Assembly: GCA_031761405.1 (NCBI GenBank)
Contig: JASEVX010000017.1
Span: 8,171,668 to 8,235,667 of the forward strand
Reading direction: 5' to 3'
Source of the DNA: Serripes groenlandicus
Taxonomy: Eukaryota; Mollusca; Bivalvia; Cardiida; Cardiidae
DNA length: 64,000 nt
Below, piece after piece: positions 24,600 to 36,590 of this stretch (within the stretch, counting starts at the first letter, position 1; each line of letters begins with the position of its first letter). The notes beneath the pieces were generated by a model. It worked only from the letters and a program-made list of their open reading frames with translations, was not told where the DNA came from and did no database searches. Made by a program: the position numbers and the translations under genes.

Positions 24600-25860
24600 C
24601 GAGAGTAAACTGGTCTTTTTCCCACAATATTTCTCTCTTTACTTAATCAACCCTACGCTGTGAGTATTAAAACTATTCATCTATTTTAACACATTTATAA
24701 AAAGGAACTTTGTAAAGTACACACAAATTGCAATAATAAAACAACAAAAAACATGCGGGAAATCTTGAATTGATGCAAACATTCATTAAATGAAATCAAT
24801 TATTATTTGCAATATGTTACAGTACCTGACAACTTTGCAATTAAAATATAGTTTCATTATACCACGGAATTGAAGACTAAATGTAGGGATTACTCTTTAT
24901 CCATCGACCACTATTAACCTTTATCTTCAAACAACATCTCCTCCTTAACTTTTAGGTCAATATTCACCAAATGTCACAATAATGTATATTTGGTCCTCAT
25001 CTTTGAACCTCTCAAATATTTAAATCCGATGTAGAAGTTTGGTTGCTGTAGTATCAGAAAGGAGAAAATTAAAAAACTTAAAAATCATATCCTATGATTC
25101 TGCTTATTTGAAATCAAAATGTGGTAGAAATGTTATCCTCTACACATAGTGCTATCTTGACAAGCATGGCCACACGACTACACCAGAAAATGGGTAAAAG
25201 TAGAAATCTTTGAAAAAAATCTCCTTTGAAAGTGTTTGTCTTAATTTCAAGATAATTTGGACGAAATGTTTCTTATTAAACACTCCACACAACTTGTTCG
25301 TATTATATTGATTGGATGGATACATGGCCTCAGAAAAGGCAAAAATACATAAATTAAATATTTCCTTATAAATTGCTTATCTTATTTCAAGATGATTTGA
25401 CAGAAATGTTCATTATGTGACCCTCTACATACTTTGGTCAAGCTTTACCGATTGGTTGAAAACATGTTCAACAGAAGAATGAAAAACTTGTCCAATAGAA
25501 AAATGTTAAACTAACAAAACATTTAAGTTCTTATTCTCTCAAATTATGTGTCGGATTATAAGATGATTTTGTAGATCAGGCTTTATACCGTTGGTTGATA
25601 TACTCTGCAGTTTGATCTTTATATTCATATAATTGACTATGGACTCTTCAAAGTGCAAAGCTGGACTATTCCATGTTCAATATTCAGCACTGAAAGGATT
25701 AATGTTAAAATAGACAGTAATTACCCAACCAAAAGACCGCGCCAATCGCAATGAAGCTTTTGAAAACATCATTGTTTCATATTGACATTCACATATTTTG
25801 GATGTTGAACTTTTGAAACAACATCCGCCATGGTAAAGTTTAAAAAGATATGATGGACTT
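24600..25860. repeat. Spacer shared among units, unit 2
   Basis: No gene. Blocks such as GAAATCTTGAATTGATGCAA and CATCTCCTCCT match spacer DNA in units 1, 3 and 4 in the same order. The segment downstream of the copy B stop (about 25690-25870) is the conserved 3' flank. Confidence 0.5.
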
Positions 25861-25874
25861 GGTTAAATCATTTC

Positions 25875-27542
25875 CTAGTAGTTACTATCGCTATCGTAGT
25901 AACTATTGTTGTCGTTGTAAGTATCGCTGTTGTAGTCGCCATAGCCATATTGCTCATTAAAACCATAATTCTCATCAGAATCACGATCATAACAATAACC
26001 GTAATCGTCGTAACCATCACCACCGTAATTCGTTCGTATTTTTTTGCTTTCAGCTGCTCTCTGTAGCTTACAATGTGGACAATCCAATGCACATGAAAGT
26101 CTCTCTTTCGATACTTTTATCTGAAATATATCGGTGCCCGGATCTTTATATCCCCCATGTCGTGCCTCATATACTGGCAGGTCTTCCCATATATCCTCTG
26201 GGATACCTCCCTGCTCTTGAACTGCGACCATCAACTTTTCGTGTATCGTGGTTTCGAATACTGGTCGTTCTTGTCGCTCGTAGCTTTTTTTGTAGTAATG
26301 GTACCATTTGTTCTCACAAAAATAATACTTTTCAAGATAATGATCTTTGGGTTTCTCTGGAGACCATTTGTACTGGTGTATCATGTAAGTGTTCAATAAA
26401 CTTGGCCCCAATTGTTTGGCAATCGATACAAAACGAACATTATCATAAATGACAAAACTATCTCCGGCTTCAGCAATTTTGTCACTGTTTTGAAGGCGTA
26501 ACCCTTTTCGGGTTAGATGTATAGTCTCGAGAGAACTATCTTTTCTGTTGTATAAATATAACAATTGTTTGTCGCATTGTAGCATAGCTATAGTGGTTTT
26601 ATTTGCGCAGACATGGGACACAGCCCCTTTCAATGACAGAATGGGTACAGTCGTTGTTACGTTATTTTCAATTTTTCCAACGTTCAATTGTGTAACGGAA
26701 AACCGACTTTTTTCAAAGCGAGATTTGAACGCGCTGCTTTTATATCTGTGATATTCATCTTCCGCCGCGAAAGATATACCAATGAGCTCATCGTCATGTA
26801 CGTATTTCTTTTCCAAATATGAATGACGCTTGTTTGTGCCATGTTTATGTACATCTTTAACATCAGACCGTTTTACAGAGTTGTTTTCAAAGTTTATAAT
26901 GTATACACATGCTTTTTTGAATGATCCTTCATAAATGTATGCCTCGGAATAATCAGTTCCACGAACCAATTCAATTTCACTAAGCTTACTATTGTACAAT
27001 CTATCGGGCCGCTTTTTTGCAATTTCGATGTTCAAAAAGTACCATCTGTGTCTATTCATGTCGTAGCAACGTAGTTTGTTGTCGGAGTATGTGTTCGGAA
27101 AGAGAATTATTTCACAGGAACTCGGTGATTCAAGTGACTCCAACTGAGCAATAAAACTTGAAGATGCATATAGATCGTGGACCAAACGCTCTTTGATGAC
27201 AACATATGTTATAAAACGTCTTTCCATATCAGCGAAATCTATATGTTTTAGAAATTGTTCAAATACTGACTTCCTATTCTGTCTGCTTTTCGTCCAACGA
27301 ATGAGAAAAGAGAACTTGTCACTTGCCTTTATATACCATAAGTTAGCGTCCTCTAAGATATATTCGACTGATTCTACAGTCAGGTCCATCATTTCATCCA
27401 TCTGCATCAGATCAGGTAGGCGGCTCTTCAAGTATTCCTCGTAAGACGACAGGGAGAACTCGTAGAGACTTGCAAGTTTTATCATGTCTAGGCAATTTTC
27501 GTCGGTGATCTTTGCGCTTTTTATCCACATAACAAATTCAGC
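25875..27542 (-). CDS. Exon 4 of BTB-BACK copy B (BACK, kelch-like, Cys motif, tail)
   Basis: A 555-codon open exon starts after acceptor TTGCAG. The first 130 residues fit a BACK domain: ITDENCLDMIKLASLYEF, then KFSFLIRWTKSRQNRKSVFE. The region after it has kelch-like strand patterns such as NKLRCYDMNRHRWYFL and LLYLYNRKDSSLETIHL. A C-x3-C-x2-C motif (LSCALDCPHC) precedes a tail dominated by Gly, Tyr, Asp and Asn. An intact frame of this length argues that the copy was under selection until recently. It shares most residues with copy D except in the tail. Confidence 0.85.
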   Translation of the reverse strand, partial: AEFVMWIKSAKITDENCLDMIKLASLYEFSLSSYEEYLKSRLPDLMQMDEMMDLTVESVEYILEDANLWYIKASDKFSFLIRWTKSRQNRKSVFEQFLKHIDFADMERRFITYVVIKERLVHDLYASSSFIAQLESLESPSSCEIILFPNTYSDNKLRCYDMNRHRWYFLNIEIAKKRPDRLYNSKLSEIELVRGTDYSEAYIYEGSFKKACVYIINFENNSVKRSDVKDVHKHGTNKRHSYLEKKYVHDDELIGISFAAEDEYHRYKSSAFKSRFEKSRFSVTQLNVGKIENNVTTTVPILSLKGAVSHVCANKTTIAMLQCDKQLLYLYNRKDSSLETIHLTRKGLRLQNSDKIAEAGDSFVIYDNVRFVSIAKQLGPSLLNTYMIHQYKWSPEKPKDHYLEKYYFCENKWYHYYKKSYERQERPVFETTIHEKLMVAVQEQGGIPEDIWEDLPVYEARHGGYKDPGTDIFQIKVSKERLSCALDCPHCKLQRAAESKKIRTNYGGDGYDDYGYCYDRDSDENYGFNEQYGYGDYNSDTYNDNNSYYDSDSNY

Positions 27543-28358
27543 CTGCAATTCAAATAACAGATTATTAACTGATTATCATGACCTGAACCGGACTTTTAAC
27601 TGTTAAGTGCCTGTGTTAATCAGCATTTATTGATGCATGATACATTTATTGAAAAAACGTATGTGTCATGAGTATTCCAACGGGATTTACATCCTATCGT
27701 TTTAATATCTAACTAATAAACTCATGGGCCTTGGTATTTTCGACCAGTATGTAGATCAAGGTTACCCTTTGTATTTGCATCGGCACAAATTGATTTGACT
27801 CTGCTCTTTTCACCAATTAATACGAATTAATAAACGTTTTTCCGTACATACATGTAGGAATCACACAGGGGACAAAAAGGGTATCATTTGAAACTTTCTG
27901 AAAAAACTCCAAAGGGGGCTGCCATTTTGAATATGTATGAATTAGCGCTAATGCAAAAATTATCGTCGCATAGTCAATTATGTTTAAAATCGAGTGTTAT
28001 GGATATAGAAATGCGTTACAATGTTGATGACTTAAAGATGACTTTGAAGGTATAACATGTTTTATGTATATACATCATTATTTTTCGTACTTCATAATAG
28101 ACGACAACAATACAAATTCCATTTATATATTGGTCATGCAAAAACAAACACGAATTGAACATTATCAAGGTCTAGTCATTCATTTTAAATCCATATAGTA
28201 CGGTGGTTAATCTATAGACATATTACAAAATTGAGGACAAATATTCGGCATTGTTATTCATGGACAGACAAGCAGATCTTTATCGTTACTAGTCTTGAAA
28301 GACTAAGGTTTGTTTTCCTGAAGCACAGGTCACATTTTAAATATAGTTCATGAAATAC

Positions 28359-28501
28359 CTTCAGGCCTGAGATGAAAAAATATTCTGCTATTTCTAGTAG
28401 AGCTGCAATATTGCTGGAATTTATCTTTGGTGTCTTGCCATATAAATACCATATGGCTTCTTCTAAAGAAACATTTGTTCCAACGTGCATGGCAACTATT
28501 C
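28359..28501 (-). CDS. Exon 3 of BTB-BACK copy B
   Basis: 143 nt between acceptor ATAATTTAG and donor AAG/GTATTT. It encodes the C-terminal half of the BTB fold (VGTNVSLEEAIWYLYGKT, then NIAALLEIAEYFFISGLK) in the same phase as in copy D. Confidence 0.85.
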
Positions 28502-29733
28502 CTAAATTATAATAGAATACAAACAGTATCATCTTTTGGCAGGATCCAATCCCAAATGGAGATTCTGGTAAATAAGAATCACTTGGCATCAACCTATAAA
28601 GCTAAAAAGACGTCTTTGTGGCATGCCACGATATTACCTGAACTAAGTACTTTGCTTATTGAAAAGACACGAGGACCATCACTCATCTGATTTAAACGAA
28701 CATCACTAGTTAGTTTTACTCTATACATATATGGCAGACAAATCTCATGCATTGGTGGCTAGGTTTTCAATGGATTGGAATATTTTTAACAACCTAAGTA
28801 TAGCGTCACCCAAGTAACATGTGTATCAAGTTGTTTTTTGATTGGACCGTTACTTTTATATAAGACGATTTCCAAAGAGTTTACACGTAAAGAACCCCCA
28901 ACCGCCGCCTGGCGTTGTTGTTATATATATTATGCCTTTGCAATGGCAACTAGTATTTTGCATGAAATTGAATTATTTAAGAAATTTCGAGGAACAATCC
29001 TGTAAAGTTTGGAAGTTTTAGAAGATCTGTCATTTGAATGACGTTCGACTTCGGACAGACATCCAACGGTCCTAAAAGCTCATCGAGAGTATAATTATGA
29101 GCTAAGAAGAAAAAGCTTCTCTGAAGTGATTTAGAGAATACTGGCCTGTCAAAATGGTACACGTTGGCATTTGTGAACACAAACCTGTGTACTTAATTTT
29201 CAAGACGAAAATATCAGACTGCGCACATAGGCTAGTTTGGTTCTGTATTTATCACAGATTAATTGATATATTTGAGTCCATAAATAGTTTAGTTACAATA
29301 TGGCGCCCAGTTCACCTAACGTGTGTTTCTGAGCTTTCTCGCACATGTACTCCATACGACAGTTTACCAAGGTATATGGTAACCTTTCATCAGAGACTAT
29401 TTAGCCCATTGGTGGAAGACGAACAAAGGTTTTTGCCAGTCATCGGAAAGAATAATGGTCGAGCCGTTATCGCATAAAACATGTTCTACCATTTTATGAA
29501 CATGCTCATAGTAGGGTTGTCTTTTAAAAGTGAATTTACAAATGAACTGTAGACAATATAGTATATGTGTTAATCGTGAAACAGGAACACGATCCGTATC
29601 CGTATCCGAAATACAAATATGTTATTGTCGATAGTTAACAACGACATAATTGGTAACTAAATATTATTAGAAGGCTCCCTAGGAATTTATGTAAACAATT
29701 TAACTGACAGTATATTTGTATAGACATACACAC

Positions 29734-29819
29734 CTGTATTCCGTTCATGGTAAATGTGCTTTCTGATATTTGCAGAAAAAGGGACTTGCAACAAGGACGC
29801 ACCAATGGAATTTCTTCTC
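29734..29819 (-). pseudogene. Exon 2 of BTB-BACK copy B with a one-base insertion
   Basis: The exon starts EKKFHWCVLVASPFF, then shifts frame and reaches TGA. Copies A and D have 85 nt in this exon and read through. Acceptor TTTTCAG and donor ACAG/GTGTG are kept. Confidence 0.8.
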
Positions 29820-30576
29820 CTGAAAACAAGAGAGGGTAAGATTTAAGCTGTTGAACATTCGGATCATTGCGATGAGAAGAGTTCAAGATCTCGTATAAGC
29901 TAAAAAACAAACTTATCTGAGACTTTGTAAACTTATCTGAGACTTTGTAATGAATGTATTTATTGGTAAATTGTACATGGGGCTTAATTTCAACTATTGC
30001 GAACGTACCCATTTCAGCTAATTTGAGTACTAAATATATACTAATACTTTGCGTGAATAACTACGGAATAACGAAGTTAATGTTTCTAACATATGCTTCT
30101 GGAAACACAATTATACACACTGTGTATTGTGACAGTGTTATATTACGCCGGTTTAACGTAATTCGGTTACTTTCGTAAGATGGACGGAGAAACCCGAGCG
30201 GTTTTACATATCAGAGAATTCTTAGGACAATGAAAGCCAAATCGCGTATGTATGAAGGGAATCGTTAAGAATGGTGTTTAGATTCTTTCATCATCGTCCG
30301 GCAATACTGCTCTTGACATATCTATTAATGATTTATTGCCATTTATTAACGTGATGGACAATGGCACTTCATTTTGTACTTTTTTTATCAAGTGTTTATG
30401 TCATACCGACCTTTAGAACTTTAAGTGTTTTGACTTTGCTGGTATAGGCTTTGATATTACATGTGTCCTCTTTCCAATCATCCAAAGGCACACAAACAGA
30501 GATATTAGGGCGACGAAAAATAAGGTCACAAATACGATTAACAGATTATTATACATATCTCATTTGATATAATCCA

Positions 30577-30687
30577 TATTACCCATAATCCATGGGTGAT
30601 GGTGACGTCACACAGGTCTGACTGATCTTTTACCTGGCTATATAGTAATGTTAGAGCTGAAGGCGGTTTACTTTTGGATTCATCGAA
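30577..30687 (-). CDS. Exon 1 of BTB-BACK copy B
   Basis: ATG is preceded by GCAAG and followed by G, giving purines at -3 and +4. The exon encodes 37 residues ending DLCDVTITHGLW, the first strand of the BTB fold, before donor TGG/GTAATA. It contains TGACGTCA, which is the coding sequence for Asp-Val-Thr and is shared by all copies. Confidence 0.85.
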
Positions 30688-31808
30688 ATCCATCTTGCCT
30701 TTATCTGTATTCTCTCTTTCGCTAAAAGTAAACAGTATTTATACATTAATGAATTTCGATATTCAAGGAAGGTTTTTCGAAAAGCTGCAACGGACTGTTA
30801 GCTGTATAAACCAAATGAAACGATTATGTCAATTTAAGTGTCTTTTATATAGATACCAGATATGAATCAATTGACAAACCATATTATTTAGATTTACATC
30901 TTTACATATACAGGATATTTCATAAGTGTTTTAACGAGTTTACTAAAAGTGAAGATAAATACACACAAATAAGATATTCTATTTATCTCATGAAGTGATT
31001 TATAAGGCGTATTTCGGTAAATGTACATGACATATGCAGGTTTCTGCGTCAAAGTGACTGACGTTTCATAACGTCAAACCGCTGACGTGACGTCATTTTC
31101 ATAGTTTGGTTTCCGAGTTGTAAGAAAGACTTGAGTGTAAGACAGGAAACCAAACTAGTAGTGCCATTTGATATTAATGTGATGGGTTTTCGACACTCCC
31201 AGTTAGGGTTTTATGTGATACATATCGTTACAGTACACGTAGCTGAAAACAAGGGACGTATCATGTTACTAAAACAAAAAACGATTAATAGTTTTGAGCA
31301 AGAATTTACGCACAGTTGCATTTAGGCCTACATATTTAGTTTAAGTTATACCTATAAATAATTGCACAAAATAACTTATACAGTGTGTTTTATTGAAGTT
31401 CTGTGAACAATATAAAATATGCAAATGCAATGACCTAAACCACCTGCCCACAGTGGAAATACGATACAACAGTAAAATCTAGGGAATTATATCTATTAGA
31501 AGTTCATATTTCATAGAAACCAGCAGTTCTTCAATCGCGACCAAAAAAACACCTTTATGAGGGCTGATATTCATGACTAAAATGGTGTAATTAACATTTC
31601 CGTATACACCTATGCATTCTTAAAAAAATTGGTTCATTGACGTGATGTATAGACGGACGTCCAGTAGGGCCACCATGGCCCTGGATCGTTCAACTGAGTT
31701 AATAAAATGTGTAATGCGGTCAAGTAAGCTAATACAACAGACCCAATGTCAAGTATATTTCAGTTTGCCACAAGGCGAAATAACCCAACCAATTATGTCT
31801 GTCAAATA

Positions 31809-31976
31809 AATAGAGAATATTATGTCCCTGACGTAAGATATGAACTTTATCTGACGAGGTTGGGAGAATTGATAATTGGCGAGCCTTTGGCGAGACAATT
31901 ATCCTTTCTCACAGCCGAGTCTGATAAAGTTCATGTCGAAAGTCAGGGACGTAATATTCTATTTATCTTGCATGTC
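31809..31976. mobile_element. Long hairpin element, arms about 75 nt
   Basis: The left arm contains GAATATTATGTCCCTGACGT, then TATGAACTTTATC and GATAATTGGCGAGCC. The right arm contains the complements GGCGAGACAATTATC, GATAAAGTTCATGTCG and AGTCAGGGACGTAATATTC. The loop is only a few bases. The hairpin interrupts 5' flank sequence that is continuous in unit 3 near 49440. It is probably a foldback MITE; the apparent short reading frame across it is incidental. Confidence 0.75.
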
Positions 31977-33090
31977 AAATTATGTTTTCAGGTAAATCTA
32001 CATTCTTTTTGACTAGTTTTAATAAATAACATACAAAATTACAAAAGCCCATTACTTGAATGACCTCACCTAAAATAGAATGACGTCACGCGCGTGCATA
32101 AATCCGCGCCGAATTACATTGTGTACACACGACATACGGAAGCTAAAGAGTTCCGACTTCAACTCCATATTTCTCGATTATTACTACTTAATTTGTATAT
32201 CTGGTGTGACATAATACCTTAAAATGGCAATATTAACTCGAACATATTCTTAGTAGAAGTGCAAGTATTGCGGATTGGCCGTCGCTTCAGTACACAAGAT
32301 AGGTCAACACGTATGTCAACCGCCGTGTTTTGAAAATGAATTGTTGTGTTGGATCTAAAAGTCAATGTATAAAGTTAGTTCAGGCCTAAGGAAGTTCAAG
32401 TAACACTCAAAGTTTAAATACAGATGACTATATTCAAGACAAGTGTGATGCGCTTAGGCTTAGTCGTCGTTTAGATTGGAGACATTCATTTTTGGAAAAG
32501 GATACCGTCACTGTTGTGGGTAGACATGTCGAAGACACGTCACGAAACTTTTAGTTTTAAGAATGATCATTTAAACACTAGCTGTACGTAAATGATACAG
32601 TTATTTAACAAGAAGAAACATTTTCTGGATATCTCGAAGGCATAATGATTTTCTGTCGGAACTGCTGTATGAAAGGGGAATCCATGGGTAGATGAGGCTG
32701 TTCGAAAACCCTTTCTCGTGGTAGAACACAGACATTTGTCGTTTAACGTGGAGTCATTTAAGTGCATTAAAATGCCTTGTGGAAACATAGATATGCTTCT
32801 CATTATAGGACATTACTCGCTTCAGATTGTATTTAAACAAGGTTACCTATGAACTGATCACGTGAGAATAAACAGGTCTATGTATGCTACATTTTCAACG
32901 AAGAAAGACAGTTCATCAAGTAAGACTGAACATGCAGATCCCGTGTGATTTATATAACGATATTCTTTTCGATTTGTAATTTGCATTGTAAAATTTGTTG
33001 AAATGTAATTAAAACAATAATAACTTTATTTCTGATTGTTATTGTATGTTTGTTCATTGCTTTGACTGCTATACTATCAACATAATTGAG

Positions 33091-33296
33091 CCGTTCCACG
33101 ATCAAAACCAACATTATGGATTCTGCGTAATGTATCGATCCAGATCAGCCTGCGCAGGCTAATCCGGTCCGACACTTTCCGTCTCAGGGGGATAGAGGTA
33201 TTGAGCAATGATTCCTTAAACAGAAAATCCACAGGAGGCGAAACGGCATGCTGAGGCTGATCGGGTTCGATAATTTTCTGGTGTAACGGCTCATTT
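33091..33296. mobile_element. Short element with GAGCCGTT terminal inverted repeats
   Basis: The left end is GAGCCGTTCCACG and the right end TGGTGTAACGGCTC, which are inverted repeats with few mismatches. The interior has CAGCCTGCGCAGGCTAATC and ACACTTTCCGTCTC, a core I recall as typical of repeats in bivalve genomes. There is no coding capacity. Confidence 0.65.
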
Positions 33297-33604
33297 ATAT
33301 TTCAGAAAAAGTAGTTCCATCGATTACGTCATTTCTAAAAATAAGTAGACTGATAAAGATAAAAGTTTATCATACCAGTAGACATGTAAACAAAAGGTTA
33401 TCATACCAGTGTTATACGTCACGTAATCTGCTCATTGCATGATAAATGACACGAGGAAACTCTGTTTCAGATAAAAAGAAAAAAGACAAGTGACTCCCTA
33501 TGGGCATAACTAGAACTATAATGGTAGAAGACCAATACACATTTCTCCAAACCAAATATCTAAGCTCTAGACCTTTCGGTTTCAGAAAAGAAGATTTCAA
33601 AGCT

Positions 33605-33960
33605 GTTCCCTATATATCTCTATGTAAAACAGGTGACCCCTGGGATGGGGGAAATTTAGACCCCAGGGCATAATTTGAACAATCTTGATAGAGGACCACT
33701 AGACAATGGTACACACAAAACCTCTAAACTCTAGATAGGTCTTTCGGTGTCAGACAATCTGATTTTCCATGGCAATTAGTATTCTGCGTGGATTAATTTC
33801 TCTAAAATGTTTTGAAAGGGAAGCACTAAAGGAGAATCCCTGTGAAGTTTCATACACTTTGATAAAGATGCCATTTTGGTACGCACTATCAACGACGCAC
33901 GACGGACACAGGGCGATCACATTAGCTCAAATTGAGCACTTCGCGCAATAGGTTAGCTGA
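33605..33960. repeat. Dispersed non-coding repeat
   Basis: It starts near ACAGGTGACCCCTGGGATGG and ends near TAGCTCAAATTGAGCACTTC, with internal GACCCCAGGGCATAATTTG and CGACGCACGACGGACACAG. The order resembles a common molluscan dispersed repeat. No homologue of equal length was seen elsewhere in this window. Confidence 0.5.
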
Positions 33961-34009
33961 TAACAATGGAAATGATATAGGTAAGCTAGGTAATCGATGA
34001 ATTAAATAT

Positions 34010-34870
34010 GCATGTTGGTTAGAAGCGAAGGAACGAATGACTGATGAAGAATCGGCTGCGAAACGTCTAATTTTAGTATTGCCTTTACACTCATCTTGTG
34101 ATTTTAAAAGAGTTTATTCGACATTGTGATATAAATCATTGACAAATGCCTTACCCGGACTTTTTATAGCTAAATGTGCCGTTCCGCTTATTTGCGCCAG
34201 CCGGCTGCAAAATCTAGCTGAATTTGGAATTCACATACAATGTCCTTGAACAAAATTTCTGATGTTCTGAACAGACTGTTACGGCTGCCGGAACTCCTGT
34301 TGGACATTAAGGATGGAACTCCGGCTATGTCCGCTATTTTGGCTAACCCAACGCACTATTGCAAAACCCCTTGAAGAACAAAGAACGTAAACAAGAATAG
34401 TCAAATTGGATCCATAATAAATCGTTGCAGAGTAAAAGTATGCGTATAATGCTTAAGAAAGTTCGGTTGCTACTAACCGGTCCGTCAAGATATATCAGTC
34501 AAAAAGCTGATCAGCAGTTTATTGAAAGCTTGCTTGTTTTAACAGTTCGTCCATTTTAATAAACAAATCCCCACACGTAGACATACTCTATACATTTTCA
34601 TATCTAATCCCTACACAGTATATACTAACATGTACCTAGTCATGGTATTTTAGCTTGATATCTTAGTTCAAAGGGCATTGATAAAACAATTTTTCTGATA
34701 ATAGTGAATACGCTATGGCCAATAGTCGATAGGCAATGTATCGTAAATGAAGTAAAACTTAACAGCGTTAGAGACTGAATAGAACAAACATTAGAAAAAT
34801 AAAGGTAGGTCAAAGTAGATCTACATTCATCAAGTTTTAAATACAATTGAAAGAAGAAGTATTAAATGTC
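34010..34870. repeat. Distal 5' flank shared by units 1-3
   Basis: No gene. It aligns with 12360-13190 in unit 1 and 49560-50090 in unit 3 through blocks such as CCCACACGTAGACATACTC and TCAAAGGGCATTGATAAAAC. It marks the end of the conserved part of the unit. Confidence 0.5.
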
Positions 34871-35018
34871 GGACCCTTTCCCTAACATATCAGTAACTAA
34901 ATCATTGTACAGTTAGACATTCGTCGCAAAGAAACCTATCTTCTTCCACGATAGTGTGAAATACATTCAGAGTGTCCACTTACGCTTTCGGTTAAATTCA
35001 CTTTCAATACTTTAGAGA

Positions 35019-35290
35019 CAGGCTTGGTGGCGTAGAGGTAAAGAGCGTCCGCCTCGAAAGCGGGAGACCACGAATCGATCCCCGGTCGGGTCGGTCATAC
35101 CATTTACTTTACAAATGACAATAAATTCCCTCGTGCGGGTAGCATTACGACTGATGCGCTATTGACAGTTTATTTGTATTGTATATTACGCCGCTTTCAA
35201 TTAAAATCAGTTTAATCACGGCGTTTACGGCTAGGTTAAACGTACTTCCTTTCCATTTATCCTGACAATAACTAGCGGATCGTAATGCTA
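35019..35290 (+). mobile_element. tRNA-derived SINE, unit 2
   Basis: The head has an A-box-like GGCGTAGAGGTAAAGAGCG and a B-box-like GAATCGATCCCCGGTC, followed by a body with GCGGGTAGCATTACGACTGA and CACGGCGTTTACGGCTAGG. It matches the copies at 18795 and 50850 in sequence and relative location, so it was inherited through the segmental duplication. Confidence 0.7.
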
Positions 35291-35582
35291 ATCCTACAAT
35301 CCTAAGCGCCAATGAGGAAAAGCTCACTTGAAAACTTTCGAAACAATATTTCAACTTTCCCACATACACGCTCATTTTGACTCACCGTAACCTCTTCTAT
35401 ATTTAGAAGAAAAGTGTATCACAATATGGAACATAAGAATCGATTACAGTTACCGTAAACCAACGAAAAGTAACTATGCATGATCGTAAGAGCTGACCTA
35501 TACGTATAATTCGATAAACGTTCCAGTATCAAAATCATTATATTTAGTATACAACCCAGACATTTTGTACTAAAATCTTAAA

Positions 35583-36590
35583 GTGATAGTTCTTAGAAGT
35601 TCTCGTTATCCTATATATTCAACTACGGATAACAATTTTATTCTAATGTCATTAATACAGAAGTATTTATCAAAAAAGAGAGGAAGATTTTACTGTTTAT
35701 TCATTGATTTTGCAAAAGCATTCGATAGTATTCAACATAGAAAACTGTGGGATGCCTTTGCAAGAAACAATATCAAGGGACTTTTTTTCAATGTTTTTCA
35801 ATCAATGTACTCACAACTTAAGTCATGTGTAAAAGTTAATGATAAACTTACAAGTAATTTTAGTTGTAAAACGGGTACACGACAAGGATGTATTAGTAGT
35901 ACGATAATTTTTTCTCTTTTTATCAATGACCTTGTTTTGTTGCTTAAATCCAAATGTGAGCGTGGTGTTTTTGTCTCCGAAGATGTTGAAGAGTTATACG
36001 CCCTTATGTTTGCAGACGACGTTGCAACTTTTTCCGATACTGTCATTGCACTACAAAGGCAAAGGCAAAGGCAAATCGATATTATCGATACATTTTGTAC
36101 ATCCACACATATGAATCTTAATCTAGATAAATCTAAAGTCGTTATCTTCCGTAATGGTGGAATACTTAAAAAGACTGAAAAATGGTACTACAAAGGAAAA
36201 CAAATGGAGACTGTACCTTTCTATAAATATCTGGGTCTTTATATCACTTCTACATTTTCATGGACAAAAACATTAGAAACATTGTCACAACAAGCGATGA
36301 AATCATTATTTTATATATTCCGATTTCAGCGTTTGTATGGAAGACTAGACCCTTTGGATGCTTTCAACATTTTTGATACTACTGTTAAGCCTATTCTATG
36401 CTACGGGTCTCAACTTTGGGGTTATAAGTATTCTGACAAAGTTGAAAGAGTTCATATAAAAGTTTGTAAACAGTACTGTAATCTAGCAAGAAATACATCG
36501 GAACCATTTGCTTTAGGAGAATGTGGACGTCTACCTCTTTGTACATTCTACATTCCTAATTGTATTAAATACTGGGATGGAAACCCATAG
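35583..36590 (+). pseudogene. Reverse transcriptase domain of the LINE
   Basis: 335 codons carrying RT motifs A (FIDFAKAFD), B (RQGC) and C (FADD) and the downstream YKYLGL motif. The copy starts within the finger region, so the N-terminal part of RT and any endonuclease are missing, and it ends at a frameshift. It would have primed reverse transcription of the element's RNA at a nicked target. Confidence 0.9.

Larger units (their letters stand above)
25875..30687 (-). pseudogene. BTB-BACK gene copy B, near-intact
   Basis: Exon 1 (30577-30687, MDFDESKSKPPSALTLL), exon 2 (29734-29819), exon 3 (28359-28501) and exon 4 (25875-27542) have GT..AG splice sites matching copy D. Exons 1, 3 and 4 are open. 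Exon 2 is 86 nt instead of 85: one base is added around the CCCTTTTTCTGC segment, so the frame reaches a TGA within the exon and would not join exon 3 correctly. If the extra base were an error or a polymorphism, the gene would encode about 668 residues with BTB, BACK, kelch-like region, LSCALDCPHC motif and a Gly/Tyr/Asp tail. I call it a pseudogene because the single lesion is seen directly, but it may be functional in other alleles. Confidence 0.65.
30700..34000. other. 5' flank of copy B with unit-specific insertions
   Basis: No supported gene. 30700-31800 aligns with the flanks of the other copies (CTTCAATCGCGACC at 31532). From about 31800 to 34000 the sequence is specific to unit 2 and contains a long hairpin (31809-31976), an element with GAGCCGTT ends (33091-33296) and a dispersed repeat (33605-33960). 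A short frame at 32339-32530 begins MNCCVGSKSQ, faintly like a THAP domain start, but it is interrupted and lacks the remaining ligands. Confidence 0.5.
23640..35400. repeat. Segmental duplication unit 2
   Basis: This unit carries Sel1-like exons (23915, 24493), spacer, BTB-BACK copy B on the minus strand, the 5' flank, a unit-specific insertion at about 31800-34000, and the tRNA-derived SINE at 35019. It lacks the third Sel1-like exon and the MITE found in units 1, 3 and 4. Order and strand of the shared parts are unchanged. Confidence 0.75.

Noticed and set aside
26075..26452. 125-residue plus-strand frame
   Set aside because: It is the antisense shadow of exon 4 of copy B; matching shadows appear opposite exon 4 of copies A, C and D.
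31746..32012. 88-residue frame as a gene
   Set aside because: It lies across both arms of a long hairpin; the frame is a by-product of the inverted repeat.
32339..32530. THAP-domain transposase start (MNCCVGSKSQ)
   Set aside because: Only the first Cys pair is plausible, a stop follows soon, and the later zinc ligands and AVPTIF-like motif are absent.
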